NCBI RefSeq assembly: GCF_900142015.1
Contig: NZ_FQZN01000014.1
Coordinates: 90,056-154,055 of the forward strand
DNA length: 64,000 nt
Reading direction: 5' to 3'
From: Bacteroides stercorirosoris
Lineage (GTDB): Bacteria; Bacteroidota; Bacteroidia; Bacteroidales; Bacteroidaceae
A model generated the notes under the pieces. The model saw nothing but the letters and a program-made list of their open reading frames with translations, was not told where the DNA came from and did not search any database. Shown here in pieces: positions 47,450-55,914 of the stretch. Within the stretch, counting starts at the first letter, position 1; each line of letters begins with the position of its first letter. The position numbers and the translations under genes were made by a program.

Positions 47450-48567
47450 AGATAGCTATTGAGGCTCAACGCATTTTCCGTCCTAACAAGCACGGAATGG
47501 ATTTCGTGGCTTTAGAAACCATTCGTGAGTTACAGAAAAGGAACGACGATAACCACTACTTTGTTATCGTTGCCCCGGGTGAAGATAGGTGTTTGGAAGA
47601 GTCACCCAATCTTTCTATCATTGAACTAAAAAGTCTCTCCTATCCGCTTTGGGAACAAATAGCTCTCCCAAGAACAGTAAAGCGTTTAGGAGTGGACTTA
47701 TTGCATTGTACCTCGAATACAGCCCCTTTGCACTGTTCGGTTCCTCTCGTTCTGACGCTCCATGATATCATATATCTGGAACCCCGACAACATCGTAGCC
47801 CGTCTCTTTATCAAGAAATGGGCTGGCATTATCGACGCCTGGTCGTTCCCCACATCCTAAAGATGTGCAAGAAGATCATTACAGTATCACAATTTGAATG
47901 TGATCGTATCCGCCACGCTCTGAATATCCCATCCGAACGAATCACATACATCTATAATGGGTACAGTACTCATTTCCATCAGCAACCCGATATAGACATG
48001 AACATTGTGCAGAAGTATATTCCTCAAAAAGAATTTCTGTTTTTTTTAGGGAACACTGACCCCAAAAAGAATGCAGCGCGTGTACTAAAAGCATATAGCC
48101 TTTATTTAGAACGTTCATCAGTGAAACGTCCTTTGCTGATAGCCGATCTTAAAGAAGAATACATCAATAATCTGTTACAACAAGAGGGAATCACAAAAGT
48201 GAAGTCACACTTGTATTATCCTGGGTATATTTCCAATAAAGATTTGGCAACATTATATAATGCAGCCTTCGTGTTTCTTTACCCCTCACTCCGTGAGAGT
48301 TTCGGCATACCCATAATTGAAGCAATGGCGTGCGGAACGCCGATTATTATCGGTGATACATCAGCCATGCCCGAAGTAGCCGGACCAGATGCGTTAACTG
48401 TCGATCCCTATAAAGCAGAAGAAATATCAGAGGCCATATTGCGTTTGGAAACAGATAACGAGTTATATCAAAAGCAAAAGGAATATGGGCTGACACGAGC
48501 AAACTTATTTTCATGGAGAGAGACAGCCGACAAATTGATAAAACTATACCAGTCACTACAACCTTAA
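47446..48567 (+). CDS. Family 4 glycosyltransferase
   Basis: A 373-residue GT-B enzyme. TLHDIIYLEPRQHR lies in the acceptor half and FLGNTDPKKNAARVLKAY starts the nucleotide-sugar half. The EX7E motif is ESFGIPIIE (about residues 284-292), followed by MACGTPIIIGDTSAMPEVAG. It has no membrane helix. Mannosyl- or glucosyl-type transferases share these motifs; the sugar cannot be told from sequence alone. Confidence 0.9.
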   Translation: MKIAIEAQRIFRPNKHGMDFVALETIRELQKRNDDNHYFVIVAPGEDRCLEESPNLSIIELKSLSYPLWEQIALPRTVKRLGVDLLHCTSNTAPLHCSVPLVLTLHDIIYLEPRQHRSPSLYQEMGWHYRRLVVPHILKMCKKIITVSQFECDRIRHALNIPSERITYIYNGYSTHFHQQPDIDMNIVQKYIPQKEFLFFLGNTDPKKNAARVLKAYSLYLERSSVKRPLLIADLKEEYINNLLQQEGITKVKSHLYYPGYISNKDLATLYNAAFVFLYPSLRESFGIPIIEAMACGTPIIIGDTSAMPEVAGPDALTVDPYKAEEISEAILRLETDNELYQKQKEYGLTRANLFSWRETADKLIKLYQSLQP

Positions 48568-48580
48568 AAGTCCTATATGT

Positions 48581-49720
48581 ATGAAAGCTCTTTTTCTTGT
48601 CTTTTATGGTTTTCAAGAGTACAATGGCATCAGTAAAAAAATAAGATACCAAATATCAGCTCTTGAAAAATGTGGGATGGATGTCCGCACCTGCTATTAC
48701 GAAGTAACGCCTAATGGCGGAAGACAATGGATGATTAATGATGAAGTGCTGGTCGACCTTGGAAAAGGGATGATTGCAAAACTAAAGAAACGAATATCAT
48801 TCCATGCCATTATCCGCTATATTATCAAAGAAAAAATACCATTTGTCTATATCCGTTCTTATCACAATGCCAACCCTTTTACAATACATTTTGTAAAGGC
48901 ATTAAAGAATCATGGAGTGAAGATATTTTTAGAAATACCGACATATCCATACGACCAGGAGTACTTTTCCATTAAAGAAAAAATAGAGCTATATACAGAC
49001 AAGTTATTCCGACATGCGTTTTGTAAATACATAGATGCCATCATTACATACTCTAATGACACAGAAATCTTCGGGAAGCGTACAATTCGCCTCTCCAATG
49101 GTATAGACTTCAACCATATTCCTTTACGAAACAGCATAAGGAACATTAATAACGAGCTTCACTTGATAGGCGTCGCCGAAATACACTTCTGGCATGGTTT
49201 TGACCGTCTGATTAAAGGCTTAGGAGAATATTACAATAACAATCCGGAGTACAAAGTATATTTTCATCTTGTAGGCAATATGAGTGGAAAACGTGAACAA
49301 GATGAAATTCTGACTCCCATCAAAAAGTACGGTTTAAAACCTTACGTCATCCTGTACGGGGCCAAACATGGAGAAGAATTAAACGAGCTTTTCAATCATG
49401 CAGACTTTGCCATTGGCAGTTTGGGGCGTCATCGGAGTGGCATATATAATATTAAAACTCTGAAAAACAGAGAATATGCGGCACGTGGTTTCGCATTCGC
49501 ATATTCTGAAACAGATGACGACTTTGATCAGATGCCTTACGTCTTGAAACTTCCGGCAGATGAAAGTCCTATAAACATTCCGCAGTTGATTACTTTCTGC
49601 CGCTCTCAAGCCATGTTACCAAGTGAAATCAGAGCTTCAATTCATCATTTGTCATGGGAAGAACAGATGAAAAAGATATATGAAGATGCGTGCTTAAATC
49701 ATACAATCACTAAACTCTAA
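48581..49720 (+). CDS. Glycosyltransferase, GT-B fold
   Basis: A 379-residue protein opening FLVFYGFQEYNGISKKIRYQ, a pattern seen in capsule GT-B transferases. The second half has VAEIHFWHGFDRLIKGL and YFHLVGNMSGK, then the GAKHGEELNELFNHADFAIGSLG segment in the place of the family 4 donor-site helices. The usual EX7E is not obvious; the region around SLGRHRSGIYNIKTLKNREYA may stand in for it. Its place between two clear transferases supports a role in repeat-unit assembly. Confidence 0.75.
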   Translation: MKALFLVFYGFQEYNGISKKIRYQISALEKCGMDVRTCYYEVTPNGGRQWMINDEVLVDLGKGMIAKLKKRISFHAIIRYIIKEKIPFVYIRSYHNANPFTIHFVKALKNHGVKIFLEIPTYPYDQEYFSIKEKIELYTDKLFRHAFCKYIDAIITYSNDTEIFGKRTIRLSNGIDFNHIPLRNSIRNINNELHLIGVAEIHFWHGFDRLIKGLGEYYNNNPEYKVYFHLVGNMSGKREQDEILTPIKKYGLKPYVILYGAKHGEELNELFNHADFAIGSLGRHRSGIYNIKTLKNREYAARGFAFAYSETDDDFDQMPYVLKLPADESPINIPQLITFCRSQAMLPSEIRASIHHLSWEEQMKKIYEDACLNHTITKL

Positions 49721-49731
49721 ATGATATTTAT

Positions 49732-50661
49732 ATGCCAAACTATCAACCCAAAGTTTCCGTTGTAATACCTGTATATAATACAGCTGATTACTTGCGTGAA
49801 ACTCTGAACAGTATATGTGACCAAACATTAAAAGAACTGGAAATCATTTTGCTCAATGATGGTTCTACGGATGACAGCATGAGGATCATTGAGGATTTCG
49901 CGGCACGCGACTCCCGAATACAATATCACGTGCAGCCAAACCAAGGATTGTCCGTCGCACGCAATCAAGCTATGAGATATGCAACAGGCAAATACATATA
50001 CTTCATGGATAGTGACGATATTTTAGATTGGACAGCTTTGCAAAAATGTTATCTCACTTGTGAAGAAGACAATTTAGATTTTGTCTTTTTTGATGCCGAA
50101 CCTATCACAAACTCTGAAGAAAATGAGAATATCCCTGATTATAACAGGAAAAAATATATCAACGAGAACGTATGGAAAGGAACAGAACTTCTGAATTATG
50201 AACTGGATAATCATTTATTCAGAACCCCGGTTTGGATATGTTTTGTCAACCGCAATTTTCTGAATACCTTCTTTAAGCGCTTCTCTCCAGGTATTATCCA
50301 TGAAGATCACCCATTCGCCATACAAATTTACCTGTATGCAGAACGCGTCCGGTACATCCCGGAATCATTCTTTAAAAGAAGAATACGAATCGGCTCCATC
50401 ATGACCCGGCGTTTTAGTATGCGAAACATTGAAGGTTACACTACCGTGTGCACTGAAATACGGAATCTACAACAGCAGCACCCTGAATGGACATCTGTCA
50501 TCAACAAATACTTGATCCAAACCCTAAACGACGTAATCTGGGCAGGACACCGGATGACCTTTCTTGAGAAAATAGAAACAGCCTGCCGCTTCCGACGTTT
50601 GTCTTTCAGTAAATATGTCACTTTCAGAAATTGGGCAGTCTTTTGGCTGAAAAGAAAATAA
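49732..50661 (+). CDS. Family 2 glycosyltransferase
   Basis: A 309-residue GT-A enzyme. VSVVIPVYNTADYLRETLNS opens the protein, with LLNDGSTDDS for the nucleotide and YFMDSDDILD for the metal (DxD at about residues 91-94). The C-terminal third is basic, as in capsule transferases. It starts 11 bases after the preceding gene and ends eight bases before the next. Confidence 0.9.
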   Translation: MPNYQPKVSVVIPVYNTADYLRETLNSICDQTLKELEIILLNDGSTDDSMRIIEDFAARDSRIQYHVQPNQGLSVARNQAMRYATGKYIYFMDSDDILDWTALQKCYLTCEEDNLDFVFFDAEPITNSEENENIPDYNRKKYINENVWKGTELLNYELDNHLFRTPVWICFVNRNFLNTFFKRFSPGIIHEDHPFAIQIYLYAERVRYIPESFFKRRIRIGSIMTRRFSMRNIEGYTTVCTEIRNLQQQHPEWTSVINKYLIQTLNDVIWAGHRMTFLEKIETACRFRRLSFSKYVTFRNWAVFWLKRK

Positions 50662-50669
50662 TTACAACT

Positions 50670-51542
50670 ATGGTCTCCATCATCACCGTTAACTACAACG
50701 GCCTTGCCGACACTTGCGAAATGATCACCTCATTCCGTAAGTACGAAACATATCCCTATGAAATCATTGTAGTGGACAACGGCTCCCAGAATCCCGAAGC
50801 TGACGAAATCAAGACGCGCCACCCCGAAATAAAAGTCGTGCAAAACACCAACACCGGATTTGCCGGAGGCAACAATGCCGGATTAAGAGTCGCTGAAGGC
50901 AACTACCTGTTTTTCCTCAACAACGATACAATTATCAAAGGCCCGATACTGGAAACACTCGTCCACCGCCTCGAAGCAGCCCCGGAAAACGGAGGGGTAT
51001 CCCCTATGCTGAAGTACAGCTATGCACCCGACACACTGCAATATGCCGGTTTCACCCCATTCTCACGCATCACGCTACGCAATGCCGCCATAGGCTTTAA
51101 TGAGAAAGACCAACCCCGCTATCGAATAGCCTGTGAAACCGCCTCCCTACATGGTGCCGCCATGATGGTACGTCGCGATGTCCTGCAACGAGTAGGTCCA
51201 ATGACAGAAATTTATTTTCTGTTTTACGAAGAATTTGACTGGTCAGCACAATTGCACCGGGCCGGATATAAATTATGGTACGAACCGGAAGCTGTAGTCT
51301 ACCATAAGGAAAGCATGACTGCCAAGAAAGGAACCCCTTTAAGAGAATTTTATCTTTCACGTGCCCGTGTCCTGTACGCCCGACGGAATATACCGGGAAG
51401 TGAAAGAATCCTGTCCTGCCTATACATCACTTTCATTGCTGCACCTAAAAAAACAGTGGCTTATCTGTTACATGGCAAATTCCGACTGGCAGTAGCCGTC
51501 ATCCGTGGAACTTTTTACGGACTTATTTCATCAAAACAATAA
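50670..51542 (+). CDS. Family 2 glycosyltransferase, rhamnosyltransferase-like
   Basis: A 290-residue GT-A enzyme. It starts at ATG 50670 (MVSIITVNYNGLADT). VVDNGSQNPEAD and TGFAGGNNAGL match the WbbL/RfbF-like rhamnosyltransferase group, with FFLNNDT as the metal motif and EEFDWSAQLHRAGYKLWYEPEAVVYHKES in pieces further on. The donor sugar is not proven. It closes the first polysaccharide block; no terminator is obvious directly after it. Confidence 0.87.
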   Translation: MVSIITVNYNGLADTCEMITSFRKYETYPYEIIVVDNGSQNPEADEIKTRHPEIKVVQNTNTGFAGGNNAGLRVAEGNYLFFLNNDTIIKGPILETLVHRLEAAPENGGVSPMLKYSYAPDTLQYAGFTPFSRITLRNAAIGFNEKDQPRYRIACETASLHGAAMMVRRDVLQRVGPMTEIYFLFYEEFDWSAQLHRAGYKLWYEPEAVVYHKESMTAKKGTPLREFYLSRARVLYARRNIPGSERILSCLYITFIAAPKKTVAYLLHGKFRLAVAVIRGTFYGLISSKQ

Positions 51543-51590
51543 ACACCCATTATATCTCAAAAATTACCAGACTTTTCATCCTTATATATC

Positions 51591-51598
51591 TACCTTTG
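51591..51598 (+). promoter_or_regulatory. -7 element upstream of the frameshifted 80-codon gene
   Basis: TACCTTTG matches TAnnTTTG 30 bases before ATG 51628. Confidence 0.5.
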
Positions 51599-51627
51599 CT
51601 GCCATTTATTCCATTTATACAAAAATT

Positions 51628-51871
51628 ATGAAAAAATCATTTTAAACTATCCATCTCCAACGGAGATAAAGTAGAAATTTTCAGTGTCCAAACTGAGACA
51701 GAACATGTGAAACTGGAATTTATCGTATTGGAACTTTTTGCCCGAGGCATAGAGAAATTGCTTAAAGACAAAAGCAACATCAGCACGCGCCTGGAACGAA
51801 TGTTAGGAAACCTCCGCAAGCTTACCCACCATTTCAGACACACTCCGGACAAAAAAGACGGACAAGACTGA
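51628..51871 (+). pseudogene. Small gene interrupted by a frameshift near its start
   Basis: From ATG 51628 the frame reads MKKSF and then hits TAA at 51643-51645. One base later a 75-codon frame opens (51644-51868, stop TGA 51869-51871) and reads KLSISNGDKVEIFSVQTETE..., with an amphipathic LERMLGNLRKLTHHFRHTPDKK end. Removing one T from the TTTT run at 51640-51643 joins the two into an 80-residue protein. A promoter lies 30 bases upstream. It could be a recent pseudogene, a sequencing error, or a +1 shift at TTT-TAA. I do not recognise the product. Confidence 0.55.
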
Positions 51872-51964
51872 CAGACAGATGTTTGTATCTAATAATCGCA
51901 ATGCGCACTTCAGCGCAAGAGCCCCGCCATACGTTAAATAATAGTTAATCTCTCTTTTTTCAAG

Positions 51965-52036
51965 ATGTGCGGTCTTACCCCACCAAACCGCTTTCACAAA
52001 CATTCTGACAACGGAACAAACGGACAGACCGCACAT
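51965..52036. repeat. 11-bp inverted repeat upstream of the DUF4373 gene
   Basis: ATGTGCGGTCT (51965-51975) is exactly complementary to AGACCGCACAT (52026-52036), 50 bases apart and just upstream of the -7 element at 52058-52065. It could be a paired operator or a long hairpin. The surrounding 51872-52172 contains no gene that I can support. Confidence 0.55.
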
Positions 52037-52057
52037 TTTAAAAGTACTATCAATGAT

Positions 52058-52065
52058 TATATTTG
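52058..52065 (+). promoter_or_regulatory. DUF4373 gene promoter -7 element
   Basis: TATATTTG matches TAnnTTTG, giving an implied leader of about 100 bases before the start at 52173. Confidence 0.55.
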
Positions 52066-52172
52066 CACACGCTAAGAGAAAACGCTACGAAAAAAACGCT
52101 GTCGCCATAACAAGCAACTCCGCTTTGCGCAACCTTTTCCCACGAACAATCAACTAATAAAAACAACTCAAA

Positions 52173-53213
52173 ATGAAAAGAAACTTTTATCTACAGCACC
52201 AGCTCATGGCCATGCACGACCCTCGAATGCAAAAACTGTTCGACGAAGAAGGCCCCAGAGGAATAGGAACCTACTGGATCATCATCGAAAAATTATCCAT
52301 GCTACCCGATGCTAGAGCACAACTGAAATATCTGCGCTCTTCCACGGGCAAAAAGTTGTCGATTACCTACATAGAGAAAATCATCCGCAATTTCCAGCTT
52401 TTCATACTCGAAGAAGACGGATTTTTCAGTCCCGAGGAACTGAATCCGGCGAAAAAGAAGGAGAAAAAAACGGCAAAAAATGATAGAGCAAATACCGTTG
52501 CTGATGCAAAAAACGACGAAAAACAGCCAAAAACAGCAGAGGAAAAAACGGAAAATCCGGATAAAAATCAAGCTAACGCGCTAAAAGCCAGCACTGATAA
52601 AGAAATAAGCCGTGAAGTATTTAAAGAGAATATAAAAGATATAATAACATCATCAGCAAAAGAAGAAGAAACTGCTGCTGATGATGATGCCGATATCAAT
52701 CCTCCGGCAAACTATCGGGACGCTTCCGCCGGAAGTCAGCCTTCACTCACCGTCTGCGATGACTTCGGCCGACCGGAAACGCCGCTGCGCCCCATACGTC
52801 CCTGGCAGGAAGTGGTGGACGGACTGGCTGTGAGGACACCCTGGCTGGAAGCTGTCTGTATGCATAGCGGCTACGGAGAGCTGCTGATGCGGCACATCAA
52901 GGCGGCTGTGAACTGCTTCAAGAAGCATATCGAAGTCTACGACAAATGGCACAACCTGCTGAACGAAAGCGATGTACGCCGATATTTCGTAAACTTCACA
53001 AGTCCCGGACAGCGCACCTCGCAAGCCCTGAACGCAACCCTCCTGGCACTCGACGCCAAGCAGCAGTCCGCCGCCCCACCCGACCCTTACCGCTACGAGC
53101 TGCTCATTGACGGCCGACGCACCTACCTGGGTTGCCTCATTCCCGACAATGCCCCGCCACGGCCGAATGCCAAGGCTTTCTGGAACGACACCACGCAGGC
53201 ATGGGGAGCGTAA
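52173..53213 (+). CDS. DUF4373 (Lin1244/Lin1753-type) protein
   Basis: A 346-residue cytoplasmic protein. Residues 5-85 (FYLQHQLMAMHDPRMQKLF..., RGIGTYWIIIEKL) match the Lin1244/Lin1753 domain found in phage and mobile-element replication-type proteins. Residues about 95-165 are a Lys/Glu/Ala-rich low-complexity linker, followed by a helical C-terminal region. Such proteins usually precede a primase or VirE-like gene in Bacteroides, as here, so a replication-initiator or accessory role is inferred. A GTGTGGCATT repeat array separates it from the primase-helicase gene. Confidence 0.8.
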   Translation: MKRNFYLQHQLMAMHDPRMQKLFDEEGPRGIGTYWIIIEKLSMLPDARAQLKYLRSSTGKKLSITYIEKIIRNFQLFILEEDGFFSPEELNPAKKKEKKTAKNDRANTVADAKNDEKQPKTAEEKTENPDKNQANALKASTDKEISREVFKENIKDIITSSAKEEETAADDDADINPPANYRDASAGSQPSLTVCDDFGRPETPLRPIRPWQEVVDGLAVRTPWLEAVCMHSGYGELLMRHIKAAVNCFKKHIEVYDKWHNLLNESDVRRYFVNFTSPGQRTSQALNATLLALDAKQQSAAPPDPYRYELLIDGRRTYLGCLIPDNAPPRPNAKAFWNDTTQAWGA

Positions 53214-53234
53214 TACGCTGTGCCAGAGTGCCCC

Positions 53235-53381
53235 GAATGCCACACTTGAGCGGGACAAACGCCACACCTCAGCAAGGTAAATGCCACATCTGAACAAGCC
53301 GAATGCCACACCTCACACACATCCAAGTGTGGCATTTGCCCCCATGAAATGTGGCATTGCAGGCGCTGAAGTGTGGCATTC
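53235..53381. repeat. Second GTGTGGCATT array
   Basis: Seven copies or near copies: four as AATGCCACACTT-type words (53235, 53259, 53279 and 53301 areas) and three inverted (53325, 53348 and 53369 areas). The outermost pair, GAATGCCACACTT at 53235-53247 and AAGTGTGGCATTC at 53369-53381, is perfectly complementary. Its length (147 bases) and word match the array at 10011-10157, while the spacers between words differ. It lies between the DUF4373 and primase-helicase genes. Confidence 0.88.
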
Positions 53382-53438
53382 AAAAACGGTTCAAAAAAAC
53401 AATTCCAGAAAACGACTTAAAGACAACCTGACGAAAAA

Positions 53439-55253
53439 ATGAGAAATTTCCATCAACACGGCATTGACACCCGTGGCCGCACCAGCGGCAAAATCAAGAC
53501 TATCTGCCCCCAATGCAATGCCACCCGTGGGCACAAAGGCAATAAATCCCTCTCCATCGATCTGGAAAAGGGTGTTTGCTACTGCCACCATTGCGGCTAT
53601 AAACTCTACGTGCCCGATGATGCCGAAGAGCGGGAACGCCAGTTGCGAAAAGAACAATACAACCGCGCCAACAAGCTCCCCTCCCACTTCCGCCGCCCCG
53701 TCTTCGACCCTACCCGTACGAATCTCAGCGAGAAACTGGAACGGTACTGGACACAGGAACGCTGCCTGGCGCAGCACTTGCTGGCCGACCTGCACATCAC
53801 CGAAGAGCGAGTGAAACTGCCCGAAAGCAATGAAGAGGAGAACTGCCTCTGCTTCAATTACTTCGAGAGAGGCATACTCATCAACACCAAGTACCGAAGC
53901 GCCCGGAAGCACTTCATGATGGTGAAAGGCGCCGAGCTCATCCCCTACAACATCGATGCCATATTGGACAGCCCGGAATGTATCATCACCGAAGGCGAAT
54001 TCGACGCCGCCGCCTTCATGACCGCCGGCCGGAAAGATGTCATCTCCGTGCCCGCCGGTGCGCAAAACAACCTTAACTGGATGGACCGCTTCGTTGAGAC
54101 CCACTTCGAACCCAAGAAGCTCATCTACATCGCCGTCGACGAGGATAATGCCGGACAATCGCTGAGTCAGGAACTCGTGCGGCGTCTCGGTGCCGACCGT
54201 TGCCGCCTGGTGCACTTCGGCCCCGAATGTAAAGACGCCAATGAGCATCTGGTCAAATATGGCGTCGAAAGCCTGCTCATCACCTTGGCGCAGGCCGAAG
54301 AAATCCCGCTGGAAGGTGTCTTTACCGCCGAAGACCGCCAGGACACCCTCCGCACGCTTTTCGAAAACGGCCTGCAAAAAGGCGCAGAAACGGGCTGGAA
54401 GAATCTGGATGAAAACTGTACCTTTGAGACCGGACGCCTCCTGGTGACAACGGGACGTCCCGGAGAGGGAAAATCGGAATTCATCGACGAACTTGTCCTG
54501 CGCCTCTGCCTGCGCCATGAGTGGAAAATCAGCTTCTTCAGCCCCGAAAACATGCCTATGGACTACCATCTGGCCAAGCTCTCCGAAAAACTGACCGGAC
54601 ACGCCTTCCGTCCCGGACCGGGCATGACGGATGCCCTCTACAACCGGGTGGTGTCCTGGCTGACGGCCAACGTGACGCACATCTTGCCGGACGCAGGAAG
54701 CTACACCGTGGACTGCATTCTTGAGAAAGCCCGCCAACTGGTGCGCCGCCGCGGGGTGCGCATCCTTGTCATCGACCCGTTGAACCGCATCGACCAGCAG
54801 TTGGAAGCGGGACAAACGGAACTGCAATACATCACTTCGCTGCTGAACAAGTTGAGCCGCTTCGCCTTACAGCACAAGTGCCTCGTCATCCTTGTGGCGC
54901 ATCCACGCAAGGTAAACCGCAACCCTCTCAACGGTGAACTGCGGCGGGTGGAGATGAATGACATCAACGGTTCCGCCAACTTCGGTAACATGGCCGACTT
55001 CTGTATTACCGTGGACCGAAATGATGCGAAAGAAATCGTCACCGTCTATATCGACAAAGTGAGGTTCAAGCATCTGGGCAGTGCCAACACCTGCGCCAAA
55101 TTCGTCTACAACCGCATCAACGGGCGTTACTGGCCCTGTGAAGAAGGCATCGTGCACCGCTCTGACGGCGATAGACTGGGACCGACGAACACGGTACATG
55201 ACAATGAAAATTGGTTGAAAAATATTGCGGAAGAAGGTTGCTTATTCGATTAA
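53439..55253 (+). CDS. Primase-helicase, T7 gp4-like
   Basis: A 604-residue protein with the phage primase-helicase plan. A zinc ribbon is formed by CPQCN (about residues 23-27) and CYCHHCG (about 47-53). A TOPRIM domain follows with IITEGEFDAAAF (about 185-196) and IAVDEDNAGQS. The RecA-like helicase domain has Walker A TTGRPGEGKSE (about 336-346), Walker B ILVIDPLNR and an Arg-finger-type region near HPRKVNRNP. It would prime and unwind DNA in a mobile or phage-derived element. A VirE-type primase often takes this place in related loci. Confidence 0.85.
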   Translation: MRNFHQHGIDTRGRTSGKIKTICPQCNATRGHKGNKSLSIDLEKGVCYCHHCGYKLYVPDDAEERERQLRKEQYNRANKLPSHFRRPVFDPTRTNLSEKLERYWTQERCLAQHLLADLHITEERVKLPESNEEENCLCFNYFERGILINTKYRSARKHFMMVKGAELIPYNIDAILDSPECIITEGEFDAAAFMTAGRKDVISVPAGAQNNLNWMDRFVETHFEPKKLIYIAVDEDNAGQSLSQELVRRLGADRCRLVHFGPECKDANEHLVKYGVESLLITLAQAEEIPLEGVFTAEDRQDTLRTLFENGLQKGAETGWKNLDENCTFETGRLLVTTGRPGEGKSEFIDELVLRLCLRHEWKISFFSPENMPMDYHLAKLSEKLTGHAFRPGPGMTDALYNRVVSWLTANVTHILPDAGSYTVDCILEKARQLVRRRGVRILVIDPLNRIDQQLEAGQTELQYITSLLNKLSRFALQHKCLVILVAHPRKVNRNPLNGELRRVEMNDINGSANFGNMADFCITVDRNDAKEIVTVYIDKVRFKHLGSANTCAKFVYNRINGRYWPCEEGIVHRSDGDRLGPTNTVHDNENWLKNIAEEGCLFD

Positions 55254-55260
55254 AATTAAG

Positions 55261-55268
55261 TACATTTG
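55261..55268 (+). promoter_or_regulatory. -7 element before the DUF4248 gene
   Basis: TACATTTG matches TAnnTTTG 50 bases before the start and only seven bases after the primase-helicase stop. Confidence 0.5.
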
Positions 55269-55317
55269 TAGGAACAATTAACTTAATAAAAAAACAACAA
55301 TTCATTTAAATTCGAGC

Positions 55318-55563
55318 ATGAAGAAAACTGATGATTCCATCTTAGAAGTCTGCTTCCTGATACGCAGTTACGGGAAAGGCGAACTGGCCATGTGCTATAT
55401 CCACGGAGTGAGCCAACAGGCAGCGGTCAACCGTTTCAACACCTGGATACGCAAAGCGCCCGGACTGGAACAGCGCCTGCTAGAAATGGGGATGAGCCGA
55501 ACGGGCAGGAACTACACTCCCGCACAGGTGCAAGCGATAGTCGATGTTTTCGGGGAGCCTTAG
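55318..55563 (+). CDS. DUF4248 family protein
   Basis: An 81-residue basic protein. The core reads FLIRSYGKGELAMCYIHG, then QAAVNRFNTWIRKAPGL and NYTPAQVQAIVDVFGEP, the usual DUF4248 layout with a possible helix-turn-helix. The family is found almost only in Bacteroides beside primase and HU-like genes, as here. DNA binding is plausible but not shown by any catalytic residue. A small frame overlaps its 3' end. Confidence 0.82.
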   Translation: MKKTDDSILEVCFLIRSYGKGELAMCYIHGVSQQAAVNRFNTWIRKAPGLEQRLLEMGMSRTGRNYTPAQVQAIVDVFGEP

Positions 55564-55714
55564 GGTGTGTATAATAGTCACAAAATACTCCTTGGGATAC
55601 TATGTGCCGGTGAAGGACAATGAAACAGCCTATTTCGTATCGAACTTCATTGATCGCATCGGGGTGGACTTCTCACTGGAAAAAAGAAGCATTGACGGGT
55701 GGAAGATTAAGTAA
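55544..55714 (+). CDS. Possible 56-residue ORF overlapping DUF4248
   Basis: From ATG 55544 an open frame runs to TAA 55712-55714, overlapping the DUF4248 gene by 20 bases in another frame. It encodes MFSGSLRVCIIVTKYSLGYY... and ends in FSLEKRSIDGWKIK. The composition (Tyr, Val, charged C-terminus) looks protein-like. It may instead be the tail of a larger gene lost by deletion. No family recognised. Confidence 0.35.
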   Translation: MFSGSLRVCIIVTKYSLGYYVPVKDNETAYFVSNFIDRIGVDFSLEKRSIDGWKIK

Positions 55715-55730
55715 TCCTACAATTATTCTT

Positions 55731-55790
55731 CGCGAACCTCACATAACCTCATTTATCCTCACGTAACCTCACGAAACCTCACGGAACCTC
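55731..55790. repeat. 10-bp tandem repeat upstream of the HU-like gene
   Basis: Six consecutive 10-base units follow the pattern (A/C)(C)NNAACCTC: CGCGAACCTC, ACATAACCTC, ATTTATCCTC, ACGTAACCTC, ACGAAACCTC and ACGGAACCTC, then TCACC. The period is close to one helical turn. The array ends about 22 bases before the -7 element, so bound proteins would sit on one face beside the -33 region. Confidence 0.85.
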
Positions 55791-55812
55791 TCACCGCGCC
55801 GTTCGCCTGTCG

Positions 55813-55820
55813 TATCTTTG
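55813..55820 (+). promoter_or_regulatory. HU-like gene promoter -7 element
   Basis: TATCTTTG matches TAnnTTTG about 95 bases before the HU-like gene and directly downstream of the 10-bp repeats. Confidence 0.6.
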
Positions 55821-55914
55821 TTTCACCGGAGCGGAAGAAGAAATTATCTCATCTCTTCGCTCCAGAGAGATAAAAACAACTTATTATTCATCAAACCTAA
55901 AATTTTACAAAGTT

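Noticed and set aside
55731..55800. CRISPR-like reading of the 10-bp repeats
   Set aside because: The units are contiguous with no spacers and are far too short; a tandem operator-type repeat explains them.
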